Under the pieces are notes generated by a model, which saw only the letters and a list, made by a program, of their open reading frames with translations, was not told the DNA's origin and ran no database searches. DNA of 64,000 nt, from assembly GCA_016899975.1 (NCBI GenBank), contig JACJJN010000003.1, forward strand, positions 109,720-173,719, written 5' to 3'. Source of the stretch: Lacrimispora saccharolytica. Its GTDB lineage: Bacteria; Bacillota; Clostridia; Lachnospirales; Lachnospiraceae. How positions within the stretch are numbered: position 1 is the first letter of the stretch; every line of letters starts with the position of its first letter. Position numbers and translations under genes: made by a program. Positions 24,552 through 33,283 of this stretch are shown in pieces.

Positions 24552-25778
24552 ATGAAAGCAGAATTTTTCCGCAAAAAACGTATGAAACAGCTGCTGTGCT
24601 CCGTACTGGCTTTCGGTCTTGTCACAGCCGTTTCTCCCGCCGCGGTCTGCGCCACAGAAGGGACAGAGCCGCCTGCCGCCTACTATGAGGCCATCCAGAC
24701 CGATACTCTGGCGAACTGGCCCCAGGGACCCGCCATCTACGCGGAATCCGGAATCCTTGTGGATCTGGACACCCAGGAAATCCTTTATTCCAAAAACATT
24801 GACAAACAGCTCTATCCCGCCAGCATCACCAAGATCATGACGACCCTGGTCGCCATCGAATCTTCTTCGCCGGAAGAGCCAGTCACCTTTTCCCAGCACG
24901 CGCTGGACAGTATCGAGTGGGACAGTTCCAATATCGGCTGCCGCCTCAATGAAACCCTGACCATGGAACAGTGCTGGTACGCGATGATGCTGAACTCCGC
25001 CAATGAGGTGTGCTGCGGCGTTGCGGAACATATTTCCGGCTCCATCGAAGCCTTTGTGGAGAAGATGAACCAGAAAGCCGCCGAGCTGGGCTGTACCAAC
25101 ACCCATTTTTCCAACCCGAACGGCCTGCCCGACGAAACCCATTATACCACCGCCCATGATATGGCGCTCATCGCCAACGCCGCCTATCAGAACGAGACGT
25201 TCCGGCAGATATTCAGTACCCGGCAGTATGAAATCCCGCCGACACCTCAGTATACTGAGACCCGTTATCTCTATAATCATCATAAAATGATGCAGCCTGA
25301 CACAGAATATTACTACGAAGGCTGCCTGGGCGGCAAAACCGGATACACGGAAACAGCCCTGAATACCCTTGTAACCATCGCTTCCCGCAACGGAAAAAAT
25401 CTGCTGTGCGTCACCATGCGCACCCAGGGCCGCCAGGTATACACCGACACGGCAAGCCTGTTCGACTACGGATTTTCCCAGACTTTCCCGGCAGATGAGG
25501 CAGCTCTTCTCACAGTGGCGGAGCCGACCGTTACTGAAACACCGACTCCGGAACCCTCTCCGACAGCCACTGAGGTTCAGGATGAGGAAAACGGAAGTTC
25601 CAAAGGCAGCAGTTCTTCCGCTGCAGATACCGTGCAGGACATGTTCCCTGTATGGATTCCTCTGACCGCTGTATTTGTCATTGCCGTGGGATTGTTTGTA
25701 TTTAAGCTTTACCTGGAATCCGCACGGAAAAAGCGCAGACGCCGCAGGCAGAGAAGAAGAAGCGAAGAAGATAAGTAA
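24552..25778 (+). CDS. D-alanyl-D-alanine carboxypeptidase (low-molecular-mass PBP)
   Basis: A 408-residue serine peptidase of the DacA/DacF (S11) family, trimming the terminal D-Ala of peptidoglycan pentapeptides. An N-terminal signal peptide (about residues 1-35) is followed by the active-site SITK near residue 91, SAN near 148 and KTG near 261. After a Thr/Pro/Ser-rich linker the C-terminus has a transmembrane helix (about 363-385) and a basic tail, so it is anchored at the outer face of the membrane. The stop codon TAA lies within a repeat palindrome. Which cell-cycle or sporulation stage it serves is not clear. Confidence 0.93.
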   Translation: MKAEFFRKKRMKQLLCSVLAFGLVTAVSPAAVCATEGTEPPAAYYEAIQTDTLANWPQGPAIYAESGILVDLDTQEILYSKNIDKQLYPASITKIMTTLVAIESSSPEEPVTFSQHALDSIEWDSSNIGCRLNETLTMEQCWYAMMLNSANEVCCGVAEHISGSIEAFVEKMNQKAAELGCTNTHFSNPNGLPDETHYTTAHDMALIANAAYQNETFRQIFSTRQYEIPPTPQYTETRYLYNHHKMMQPDTEYYYEGCLGGKTGYTETALNTLVTIASRNGKNLLCVTMRTQGRQVYTDTASLFDYGFSQTFPADEAALLTVAEPTVTETPTPEPSPTATEVQDEENGSSKGSSSSAADTVQDMFPVWIPLTAVFVIAVGLFVFKLYLESARKKRRRRRQRRRSEEDK

Positions 25779-25802
25779 CCATTCAGCGGTCTGAACGGTT
25801 AC
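25775..25802. repeat. GTAAC-GTTCAG palindrome overlapping a stop codon
   Basis: GTAACCATTCAG-cggt-CTGAACGGTTAC. The TAA at 25776-25778 is the stop codon of the carboxypeptidase gene, so the palindrome begins exactly at the gene end. Confidence 0.7.
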
Positions 25803-25829
25803 GAAAAAGATAACAAAGGACCTGACATT

Positions 25830-26774
25830 ATGAATTACATCGTATTTGACCTGGAATGGAACCAGTGTCCCGACGGAAAAGAAGCAGGGGACCCCGCGCT
25901 CCCTTTTGAGATCATAGAAATCGGCGCAGTAAAACTGGACGGCAGCCTTCAGGAAACCGGCCGGTTTCACCGCATCATACGGCCGGCTGTCTACCCGACA
26001 CTCAATTCCCATACCAGGGAAATCGTGCAGATGGATGAGAAAAAACTGAAATCCGGAATCCCTTTTCCTGATGCCGCAAGGGAATTTCTCTCCTTCTGCG
26101 GAGGCGACGCGATGTTCTGCACCTGGGGACCTGCCGATCTAACGGAACTGCAGCGGAACCTGAAATATTACGGTATGCTCTCTCTGATCCGCGGTCCGCT
26201 TCATTATTATGATGTACAGAAGCTGTTTGCGATCCAGTATGAAACCATGAAAAGCCGAAAATCCCTTGAGTACGCTGCGGATTTCCTGCATTTTGACCGT
26301 TCGCTTGCCTTCCACCAGGCATTGTCCGACGCCGTATACACCGCCAGAGTCTTCCAGACGATCGACCCGATGATCCGGCACGCCTATGATTCCATCGATG
26401 TTTACCAGAATCCGAAGACAAAAAAAGAAGAGATCCATGCGGTCTACAACGGTTACTCCAAATTCATCTCCCGGGAATTTGATTCCAAGGAAGAGGCAAT
26501 CGCGGACCGGGAAGTGACCTCCACCTACTGCTGTCTCTGCGGGCGGCGCGCCCGGAAAAAACTCCGGTGGTTTTCCGCAGGTTCCAAAAATTATTACTGC
26601 ATCGCCATGTGTCCGGATCATGGGTATCTGAAAGGAAAGATACGGATGAAACACACAGACGAGGGCAAATTTTATGTGATCAAAACCATCAAAGTCAGCA
26701 GCAGCACAGAGGCGGACGAAATACGGATAAAAAAAGATACGATACGAAAAAAGCGGAAGCAGAAACGCCGCTGA
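25830..26774 (+). CDS. DEDDh 3'-5' exonuclease family protein
   Basis: A 314-residue protein with an N-terminal exonuclease domain of about 185 residues. Exo I is FDLEWNQ with the DxE pair, followed by FEIIEIGAVKLDG, TWGPADLTEL (Exo II-like Asp) and HQALSDAVYTARV (Exo III with His and Asp). The remaining C-terminal part has four cysteines (CCLCGRRA and CPDHG-like spacing) that may bind zinc, and a very basic tail. The family includes KapD/ERI-type nucleases acting on RNA or DNA ends. A terminator follows at once. Confidence 0.85.
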   Translation: MNYIVFDLEWNQCPDGKEAGDPALPFEIIEIGAVKLDGSLQETGRFHRIIRPAVYPTLNSHTREIVQMDEKKLKSGIPFPDAAREFLSFCGGDAMFCTWGPADLTELQRNLKYYGMLSLIRGPLHYYDVQKLFAIQYETMKSRKSLEYAADFLHFDRSLAFHQALSDAVYTARVFQTIDPMIRHAYDSIDVYQNPKTKKEEIHAVYNGYSKFISREFDSKEEAIADREVTSTYCCLCGRRARKKLRWFSAGSKNYYCIAMCPDHGYLKGKIRMKHTDEGKFYVIKTIKVSSSTEADEIRIKKDTIRKKRKQKRR

Positions 26775-26826
26775 CAAAAAAAGATCTGCCGTACGAAATC
26801 TACTTTCGCACGGCAGATCTTTTTTA
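26775..26826. terminator. Bidirectional terminator
   Basis: AAAAAAGATCTGCCGT..CGAAA pairs with TTTCG..ACGGCAGATCTTTTTT, a long stem with A and T tracts between two convergent genes. Confidence 0.9.
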
Positions 26827-26850
26827 TACTCTTTTTGCTTCTCTGTTCTC

Positions 26851-27306
26851 TTATGCGTTGCCTCTTGCTTTGTCCAGCATTTTTCCCCAGAAACCTTTTT
26901 TCTTTTTCTGCGGTGTCTCCAGCGATCCGCGGATTCCGCGTACACCTGTAATGTAAATGCCGCTCACGGTTGCCTTAACCTCTTTCTTGACCGGAATCTG
27001 GTCGAAGATCGCTGCGTCACAGATCAGAGTCATAATACGTGGACCAACTTTTGCTTTCACCACCGGCATCTTGGTCCGGCGCATCAGCTTTGGTGTCTGA
27101 TCGATCACCATCTGCGGAAGACCGGAATCTTTCAGCCGCATTTTTTTCTTGTCTATAATTAACATGGATACGGTCTGTTTGATCGCCTCCATCTGTTCCT
27201 GCTGCTCGGCCTGTTTTTTCTCAGCCTTCTTGCCAAAGAAATATAATGCGACAAGAGCGCCGACAAGGACAACCACAATAATCAGCATCACTGCCCAGAA
27301 TGGCAT
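26851..27306 (-). CDS. Membrane-anchored conserved hypothetical protein
   Basis: A 151-residue protein with one N-terminal transmembrane helix (MPFWAVMLIIVVVLVGALVA) followed by a charged coiled-coil stretch (KKAEKKQAEQQEQMEAIKQT) and a basic soluble domain ending in a Lys-rich tail. I do not recognise a characterised family; similar short proteins are common in Lachnospiraceae. The ATG at 27306 follows AGGAGGTG and starts right at the membrane helix, which is why the longer in-frame extension to 27378 was rejected. No operon partner is seen. Confidence 0.7.
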   Translation of the reverse strand: MPFWAVMLIIVVVLVGALVALYFFGKKAEKKQAEQQEQMEAIKQTVSMLIIDKKKMRLKDSGLPQMVIDQTPKLMRRTKMPVVKAKVGPRIMTLICDAAIFDQIPVKKEVKATVSGIYITGVRGIRGSLETPQKKKKGFWGKMLDKARGNA

Positions 27307-27407
27307 AACTGCACCTCCTCCTGTATTTTTTCTGCATATTACTTCTGACATTTTATCATTGTTTCGTTTAAATGGCAAATGTTAATTTTTCTTTTATCGA
27401 AAAAACG

Positions 27408-27436
27408 CTGAAAAACCTCGGCAAAGGTGTTATAAT
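27408..27436 (+). promoter_or_regulatory. Promoter of the deacetylase-like gene
   Basis: CTGAAA (27408-27413), 17-base spacer, TATAAT (27431-27436). Confidence 0.6.
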
Positions 27437-27513
27437 GGATAACGTGTGTAAAAATATAGTAACAGAAGGAAACACGCCCGGCAGAGGCGTGGAGCAAAAT
27501 AAGAAGGAATAAA

Positions 27514-28815
27514 ATGAAAGATACAAAAAACAAAAACTACAGACGAAAAAGAACACAGAAAAACATAACCCGGGAAAACAAGACCTCAGATGGCAGAACC
27601 CTGGATGACCTGAGAGCCAAAAGAAGACGGGAACGCCAGCGCCAGGTCATGATCATCCGGGGGATTATCGCAGGCGCCGCACTTCTGATCCTCCTTGCAG
27701 CTGTCATTCTGATCATAAAGCTCACAGGAAGAGAAAATTCAAAAACGGAAGAACCACAGCAGACGCTGGCATCCGCGGATGTCCTGACAGTACCGCATCT
27801 GTCCTTTGACACGTTGGTTGTGAACGCGGAAGCAGCCGGAAGCGATGGGATGACCGTGGAAGAATTTAACGAGATCCTGCAGCTTTTGTATGACAATGAT
27901 TATATCCTGGTGAGCGTCCGTGATCTGGCAAATGTAACGGAACAGAAAGACGGCAGTGTGACCATAGCCGCCAAGGACCTGGAACTTCCGGAAGGAAAGA
28001 AGCCCCTGGTCCTGTCCCAGAATGACGTCAGCTACCCGCTGACACTTCCTGCCGGAGGCTACGCATCCAAACTGCTTGTGGACGAATCCGGAAATCTGGT
28101 ATCCGAATACCATCAGCCAGACGGGACGACCGTCACCGGGGCATACGATGTCATCTCCTGCCTGGAAGCATTTCTGGAAGAACATCCCGACTTCTCCTGG
28201 CAGGGAGCCAGAGGAATCATCGGCGTGACCGGTCAAAGCGGCATCCTCGGATATCGCACGGATGAACTGTTCGGAAAGTCTGCGGAAGAGGGCAACATCT
28301 ACGCCGATTACGGAACCTTTGACACTGCATCTGAGACAGCATCGGCACAGGCGGTTCTGAACGTGCTGAAAGAAAAGGGATGGGAGATTGCTTCCCAGGG
28401 ATATTCCGGCATCAGCTACGCCAGCGAATATGCGCTGGTTGTCTCCGATATGGACCAGTGGAAACAGAAAACCGAACCGGTTGTCGGCAGCACCGATCTT
28501 CTTCTGTATCCCCAGGGAACCGATATCGCAAGCTGGAAAGATTACAGCAGCGACGATCAGAAATATACGTACCTGAAAGAACAGGGCTTCGATTTCTTTT
28601 TCAATATCGACTCCCGGAATCCTTACTGGGTACAGATCCGCAGCGATTACTTCCGTCAGGGACGGATAGACGCACGGACTTATCTTACCAGCGTCGGACT
28701 CCTTTCCGGCGAACCGGAGTCTGTTGATTCCGAACCGGTTTCTGTTGAATCGTCAGATTCCGGTTCTGCGGAAGCTTCTGATTCCGAGGATGCTTCTGGT
28801 TCTGCGGATTCTTAA
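27514..28815 (+). CDS. Membrane-anchored polysaccharide-deacetylase-like protein
   Basis: A 433-residue protein with a very basic cytoplasmic N-terminus, one transmembrane helix (about residues 45-70) and an extracellular domain. The order of blocks VPHLSFDTLVV, TVEEFNEILQLLYDNDYILV, PLVLSQNDVSYP and GARGIIGVTGQSGILGYRTD resembles the NodB-fold deacetylase-like proteins of clostridia. The canonical FDD/HxxxH motifs are not obvious, so catalytic activity is doubtful. The C-terminus is a Ser/Glu/Asp repeat tail of about 35 residues. It has its own promoter. A role at the cell surface is inferred. Confidence 0.65.
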   Translation: MKDTKNKNYRRKRTQKNITRENKTSDGRTLDDLRAKRRRERQRQVMIIRGIIAGAALLILLAAVILIIKLTGRENSKTEEPQQTLASADVLTVPHLSFDTLVVNAEAAGSDGMTVEEFNEILQLLYDNDYILVSVRDLANVTEQKDGSVTIAAKDLELPEGKKPLVLSQNDVSYPLTLPAGGYASKLLVDESGNLVSEYHQPDGTTVTGAYDVISCLEAFLEEHPDFSWQGARGIIGVTGQSGILGYRTDELFGKSAEEGNIYADYGTFDTASETASAQAVLNVLKEKGWEIASQGYSGISYASEYALVVSDMDQWKQKTEPVVGSTDLLLYPQGTDIASWKDYSSDDQKYTYLKEQGFDFFFNIDSRNPYWVQIRSDYFRQGRIDARTYLTSVGLLSGEPESVDSEPVSVESSDSGSAEASDSEDASGSADS

Positions 28816-28838
28816 GATTCTTCAAGTTCATAAGAAAC

Positions 28839-28871
28839 CCCCGACTCCCCGGAAGATTCCGGAGAGTCGGG
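28839..28871. terminator. Hairpin after the deacetylase-like gene
   Basis: CCCCGACTCCCC-ggaagattcc-GGAGAGTCGGG forms a strong GC-rich stem 25 bases after the stop. The T tract is poor, so it may be a weak or factor-assisted terminator. Confidence 0.5.
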
Positions 28872-28875
28872 AAAA

Positions 28876-29691
28876 TTATAAAAGTTCTTTGGTTTTGCAG
28901 GCAAGATATACTGGAATGTTTGTAAAATCCCCATCTTTTCTATAACCCCGTTTTGAAAAGCGAATTGCATATTCCGGTTGATTCTTTGCAATATACCGTT
29001 TAAAGGATGGCGCAGACTTATCTTCTCCCCCCTTGGTTTCGACCGGTATAATTTCTGTACCATACTGAATGACAAAATCAATTTCACCGTTTTTGTCCGA
29101 AAAATACCTTGGCTCAACTTCAAACTGACCTTTCAGCTGCTGCAGCACATAGTTTTCTGTCAGCGGACCTTTACAGTTTAAATTGATCGAGTCTGTCGAA
29201 GGCGGACAAAGGATGCTCCATCTTTGATACATTATATACACGATTGAGCATACCGGCAGAAACAAGCCATTCGATTGCCTCTTCGAAGTCACGCGCCCTG
29301 CCTCCTTCACGATTATCCATGAAGCAACGCACTTCGGCATGCCTCCGATAATCAGACAGTTATTATATGCCTCCAACAGACGATTGTGAAAGATTTCTTC
29401 GATCTGCTGATTTTTCTGAACATTGTCATAATAAGCATACAATGCCGGCTCCACCGCATCAAGAAACTCCTCAAAATTCAATGGATGTATATCAAGCAAA
29501 TTGACCATACCTACGGGATAGGACTTTGGCTGTGCAAGAAGGGTTCCTAACAGGCTGCCCGCTGCGATTACATGATATTCGTTTGCATTTTCTTTGAAAT
29601 ATTTGAGAGTATTCAATGCTTCCGGGCATTCCTGAATTTCATCAAAGATAATCAACGTTTCTCCCGCTTTTTTCAAATCAATCAAACACAT
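28876..29691 (-). pseudogene. Broken AAA_14/DUF4143 family ATPase
   Basis: The readable frame starts after the expected Walker A motif and keeps a Walker B-like block (LIIFDEIQECPEAL) and the family segment YHVIAAGSLLGTLL. The C-terminal DUF4143-like domain (GEIDFVIQYGTEIIPVETKG) is also present. The N-terminal ~70 residues with the P-loop are missing and no ATG with a ribosome-binding site precedes the frame. A nonsense-like patch around GRVTSKRQSNGLFLPVCSI replaces about 100 residues, consistent with an internal deletion or double frameshift. It should not hydrolyse ATP. Such genes are often horizontally acquired. Confidence 0.75.
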
Positions 29692-29906
29692 TTTTCCGAA
29701 CAGACATATATCCTCTTATTACTGCTGAAATATACCGTCTTCTGTTTTTGGATTTTATTTCAAATCATGGGAAATTAACACATAATTTCCGGAAAATGAG
29801 TGATAATAATATCAGAAAATCTAAAAAAAGAACTTGATGGCGCCGCTGTGCACAGCCTTTGCTCCACAGTGAGCTGCAACTATCTGACAGAAAAAGGAGA
29901 CAATAT

Positions 29907-30452
29907 ATGAAAGCAACAGGAATCGTGAGAAGGATCGACGACCTTGGCCGCGTCGTGATTCCGAAAGAAATCCGGAAGACCATGCGCATCCGCGAAGGAC
30001 AGGCGATGGAAATCTTTACCGGACGGGAAGGCGATATCGTTCTGAAAAAATATTCCCCGATAGAGGAAATGGCCGAAGATGCCGCTGAATACGCAAAGGC
30101 GCTGTCATCGGTCTGCAGTCATCTGGTCTGTGTTTCGGATCAGGAACAGATCGTCGCCGCCAGCGGTCCGGATCAGAAAAACTATCTTGGAAAATCCATC
30201 AGCCCGGAACTGGAAGATCTGCTGGCAAACCGCCAGTCCATCGACGCACCGCCAGACAGCCGCAGCAGTATCCCGCTTCTTCAGGATCAGAGCCGCCCGT
30301 CCGTCCACGAGATCGTGGTTCCAATCCTCAGTTCTGGAGATGTGCTCGGCGCCGTAATTCTTCTTGGAAAAAATGATACGGTCAAAATGGGAGAGGCAGA
30401 AAAAATGCTCGCAAAAGTTGCCGCCCTTTTTCTTGGGACACAGATGGAATAA
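29907..30452 (+). CDS. spoVT: Stage V sporulation protein T
   Basis: A 181-residue forespore-specific transcription factor. The N-terminal AbrB/SpoVT swapped-hairpin domain reads MKATGIVRRIDDLGRVVIPK and EIRKTMRIREGQAMEIF. The C-terminal GAF-like domain ends in VPILSSGDVLGAVILLG. In Bacillus subtilis SpoVT (178 aa) tunes sigma-G-dependent genes. The ATG at 29907 follows AAAGGAGA; an in-frame extension to 29859 was rejected. A strong terminator follows. Confidence 0.93.
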   Translation: MKATGIVRRIDDLGRVVIPKEIRKTMRIREGQAMEIFTGREGDIVLKKYSPIEEMAEDAAEYAKALSSVCSHLVCVSDQEQIVAASGPDQKNYLGKSISPELEDLLANRQSIDAPPDSRSSIPLLQDQSRPSVHEIVVPILSSGDVLGAVILLGKNDTVKMGEAEKMLAKVAALFLGTQME

Positions 30453-30453
30453 C

Positions 30454-30524
30454 AAAAAAGCAGAAAGATGTCAAAAGCTGTTTTCTTAATAAAACACTGA
30501 CTTTTGACAACTTCCTGCTTTTTT
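30454..30524. terminator. Bidirectional terminator after spoVT
   Basis: AAAAAAGCAG..AAG..TGTCAAAAG pairs with CTTTTGACA..CTT..CTGCTTTTTT over about 25 bp. It separates convergent spoVT and the trigger-factor-like gene. Confidence 0.9.
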
Positions 30525-30557
30525 ATCTTCTGCCAGATAAAAGGATTCCGTTTTCTT

Positions 30558-31685
30558 TTATACCGGATTGCCTTCCGCATCTACCATCACTTCATTAATA
30601 GTAGCATTTTCCAGAACCAGATCCAGGACTCTGTCCTGATTAACACTCAGTTCGATGGATTCCTCTCCATTCTGCTCCACAAATTCCTCTTCCGTAACAC
30701 CGGAATTCTGAACCATGGTATTGAAGCGGCTGATATAATCCTCATCGTCTGTGGTCCAGCCTTCTTCTTCAGAAATCGCATTGATCACCAGAGAAAGCTC
30801 CGCTACCTGTCTCGCATAAGCGTCCTGCTCCTGCTCATAGGCATCCTTATCTACATACTGATCCAGAAACTCATCCAGGGTAACTCCGTAAAGAGACGCA
30901 TAGGAAGTATACATCTGCTCATGCATCTGCTCACCCAGCGTAATGTAAGACTGAGGGATCTGTTTGATCTCGGCATTGTTCAATACCACCTGAAGGGCTG
31001 TAGATTCCAGGGTATTCTCCGCAGAAAATTCATTGGACGCCTCCAGCTGCTCTCTCTGTGCCTGACGGTATTCATCGATCGTCGTGTAATCCGTATTTTC
31101 CTGCACCCAGGCTTCTGTCAGTTCCTGAGGACGGCTGATCGCATTGACCGTTACCGTAAATACAACGTCTTTTCCGGCAAGTTCCTCAGTATAATCTTCC
31201 GGGAAGGTAAGATTCAGATCTTTCGTCTCATCCTGCTTCATGCCGATGACCCCATCCTCAAATCCGTCAATAAACGTATTGGAACCGATAGTCAAATTAT
31301 AAGAGTCAGAACTTCCGCCTTCAAATTCTTCCCCGTCGACCTTTCCCACAAAGGCAATATCAACCGTATCGCCTTCCTGAACCGTCGCTTCCGGATCGTC
31401 CACGGTTGCCATCAGGTTGCTGGAAATGGAATTTTCCACATCCTCATCGGTCACCTGCTGGATCTCCTTGTCCAGAGTGATTCCTTTATAATCCCCGAGG
31501 GTCACACACTCACTGACCGGCAGATCCTCGTCCACGATGGGAATTTCTTCTTCTGAAGACGCACTGGATGTACCGGCTGTGCTGGCAGTGCTTCCGGAAT
31601 TGCTTTCTGTATCGTTATTGCTGCATCCAACAGCAAACGCGCCGACAGAGAGGCACAGTACAAGCATCATTATTTTTTTCTTCAT
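30558..31685 (-). CDS. Trigger-factor-like FKBP-type PPIase lipoprotein
   Basis: A 375-residue exported lipoprotein. The signal peptide ends in a lipobox (AFAVGC, cysteine about residue 21), followed by a Ser/Thr-rich spacer. An FKBP-type prolyl isomerase domain follows (VQEGDTVDIAFVGKVDGEEF, IDGFEDGVIGMKQ, TFPEDYTEELAGKDVVF), then a helical C-terminal region similar to the trigger-factor C-domain. It probably folds secreted proteins outside the membrane. It is not the ribosome-bound trigger factor, because it lacks that N-terminal domain and is lipidated. Confidence 0.88.
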   Translation of the reverse strand: MKKKIMMLVLCLSVGAFAVGCSNNDTESNSGSTASTAGTSSASSEEEIPIVDEDLPVSECVTLGDYKGITLDKEIQQVTDEDVENSISSNLMATVDDPEATVQEGDTVDIAFVGKVDGEEFEGGSSDSYNLTIGSNTFIDGFEDGVIGMKQDETKDLNLTFPEDYTEELAGKDVVFTVTVNAISRPQELTEAWVQENTDYTTIDEYRQAQREQLEASNEFSAENTLESTALQVVLNNAEIKQIPQSYITLGEQMHEQMYTSYASLYGVTLDEFLDQYVDKDAYEQEQDAYARQVAELSLVINAISEEEGWTTDDEDYISRFNTMVQNSGVTEEEFVEQNGEESIELSVNQDRVLDLVLENATINEVMVDAEGNPV

Positions 31686-31709
31686 AGTGTTTCCTCCATT
31701 CTGAAAAAC

Positions 31710-31737
31710 GTAACCGTTCAGACAATGGAACGGTTGC
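31710..31737. repeat. GTAAC-GTTCAG palindrome, upstream of the PPIase lipoprotein
   Basis: GTAACCGTTCAG-acaa-TGGAACGGTTGC, a slightly diverged copy lying 25-50 bases before the start codon and therefore in its 5' leader. Confidence 0.65.
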
Positions 31738-31809
31738 TGAAAAACATATTAGCACACTTTCCCGGCAAAGAAAAGCATTTCCACAGGATTTCTGTTTTTC
31801 CTGCTTTTC

Positions 31810-32259
31810 CTACAGGGAAAGATTTTCTTTCGTACGCTCCCGCACTTCCAACTGGATGTTGCAGTCGCCCACATAACTTCCGTTCAGCTCCAGCGCATAA
31901 TCCACTTCCAGAAAAATGCGTTCCGGTTCCTCCATCAGTTCGATCCTTGTGGTTGCTATACCCATATCCATAACGCCAAACGGCGTCTGGTACATGGAAA
32001 TGTTCTTTTTATTTTCCTCGAAAATCATATGTACTTCCAGCAGGCCTCTCTTCCGGACCTCCAGTTTCTGTTTATTGAACTTCAGGATATTATGCGTCGT
32101 TTCCTCAAAACCTTCCGCAGGTTCGTCGTAAAGTATGTAATGCTGGTTATTTTTAAAATAATACTGTCCGGTGTTCAGCACCTCCACCGGCTCCTGCACT
32201 CCTTCTTCATCCACCAGGACCTGCAGTCCACGGATGCTGATCAATACATCTTTCGTCAT
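31810..32259 (-). CDS. DUF1934 family beta-barrel protein
   Basis: A 149-residue protein matching the DUF1934 (YwiB-like) family: early VLISIRGLQ, middle HYILYDEP and late MGIATTRIELMEEPERIFLEV with alternating strands expected for a calycin-like barrel. It lies upstream of murI on the same strand with a gap of about 60 bases when read in order murI then DUF1934, so they are probably co-transcribed. Function unknown; the family often sits near envelope genes. Confidence 0.85.
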   Translation of the reverse strand: MTKDVLISIRGLQVLVDEEGVQEPVEVLNTGQYYFKNNQHYILYDEPAEGFEETTHNILKFNKQKLEVRKRGLLEVHMIFEENKKNISMYQTPFGVMDMGIATTRIELMEEPERIFLEVDYALELNGSYVGDCNIQLEVRERTKENLSL

Positions 32260-32321
32260 ATTCTTTCTCTCTTTATCATTTCATGCTTTCACACCACGTT
32301 CATCAAACGTTCCCCGCAGCT

Positions 32322-33146
32322 TTAATATTCCTCGATCTGTATCTGACGGGTTCCCACAATCTCATAGGGCAGTACTCTCCGGGCAAATTCATTGAGCCGC
32401 TCCACCGCGTCGCTGGCATAAAAGCAGTATTTTCCTTCCTCCAGAGAACCGGATGGATCTCTTTCCAGTTTTAATTCCGCCAGCATCCGTTTCAGCGCCT
32501 GCGAAGTCTCATAGGCCGGATTGACCAGCGTTACCTTTTCCCCAACCACCTGGCGGAGAAGGGAACGCAGCAGCGGATAATGGGTGCATCCCATGATCAA
32601 TGTATCAATATCTTTTCCCAGAAGATCTTTCAGATACCTTCTTGCCACTTCCTCAGTGATCGGGTCTTTCGTCCACCCTTCCTCCACCAGCGGCACAAAC
32701 AGCGGACACGGCTGTCCATATACCGTGACCTCCGGATCCTTCTGGGAGATCAGACGCTGATACAGACCGCTGTGTATGGTTCCTTCCGTCGCGATGACAC
32801 CGATCTTCTTGTTTTTCGTTGTCTGCAGCGCCATCTCTGCTCCCGGCTTTACGACGCCCAGGATTGGAAGATCGATTTCTTTCTCTATCGTCTCCAATGC
32901 AAGCGCGCTCGCCGTATTGCATGCGATCACGATCGCCTTGACGTTCCTGGTCTGAAGAAAGCGGACGATCTGCCTCGAATAACGGATGACCGTGTCCGCT
33001 GACTTGGAGCCGTACGGCACCCGGGCCGTATCTCCGAAATATACAATTCTCTCGTCCGGAAGATTCCTCATGATCTCCCTGACCACCGTAAGCCCCCCGA
33101 CGCCGGAATCAAAGACACCGATCGGCGCATTGTTATCTATACTCAT
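32322..33146 (-). CDS. murI: Glutamate racemase
   Basis: A 274-residue cofactor-independent racemase that makes D-glutamate for peptidoglycan. Both catalytic cysteines are seen, in ACNTAS and GCTHYP. The N-terminal PIGVFDSGVGGLTV motif and VPYGSKS are canonical. I chose ATG 33146 (MSIDNNAPIG) over the longer in-frame start at 33197, since GGAG-type sequence precedes it and homologues start here. It is followed by the DUF1934 gene. Confidence 0.96.
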   Translation of the reverse strand: MSIDNNAPIGVFDSGVGGLTVVREIMRNLPDERIVYFGDTARVPYGSKSADTVIRYSRQIVRFLQTRNVKAIVIACNTASALALETIEKEIDLPILGVVKPGAEMALQTTKNKKIGVIATEGTIHSGLYQRLISQKDPEVTVYGQPCPLFVPLVEEGWTKDPITEEVARRYLKDLLGKDIDTLIMGCTHYPLLRSLLRQVVGEKVTLVNPAYETSQALKRMLAELKLERDPSGSLEEGKYCFYASDAVERLNEFARRVLPYEIVGTRQIQIEEY

Positions 33147-33283
33147 CCTTTTTCTATCTCCATACTCCAATCCTTGGAACAGACTGCGTTTTTTCATTCC
33201 CGTGCAGAAATCCGGACACCGTCTGCCATATATGGAGCAGCAGCGTCCTTCCCAACACTTTATACATTTTAACCTGAATGCCC

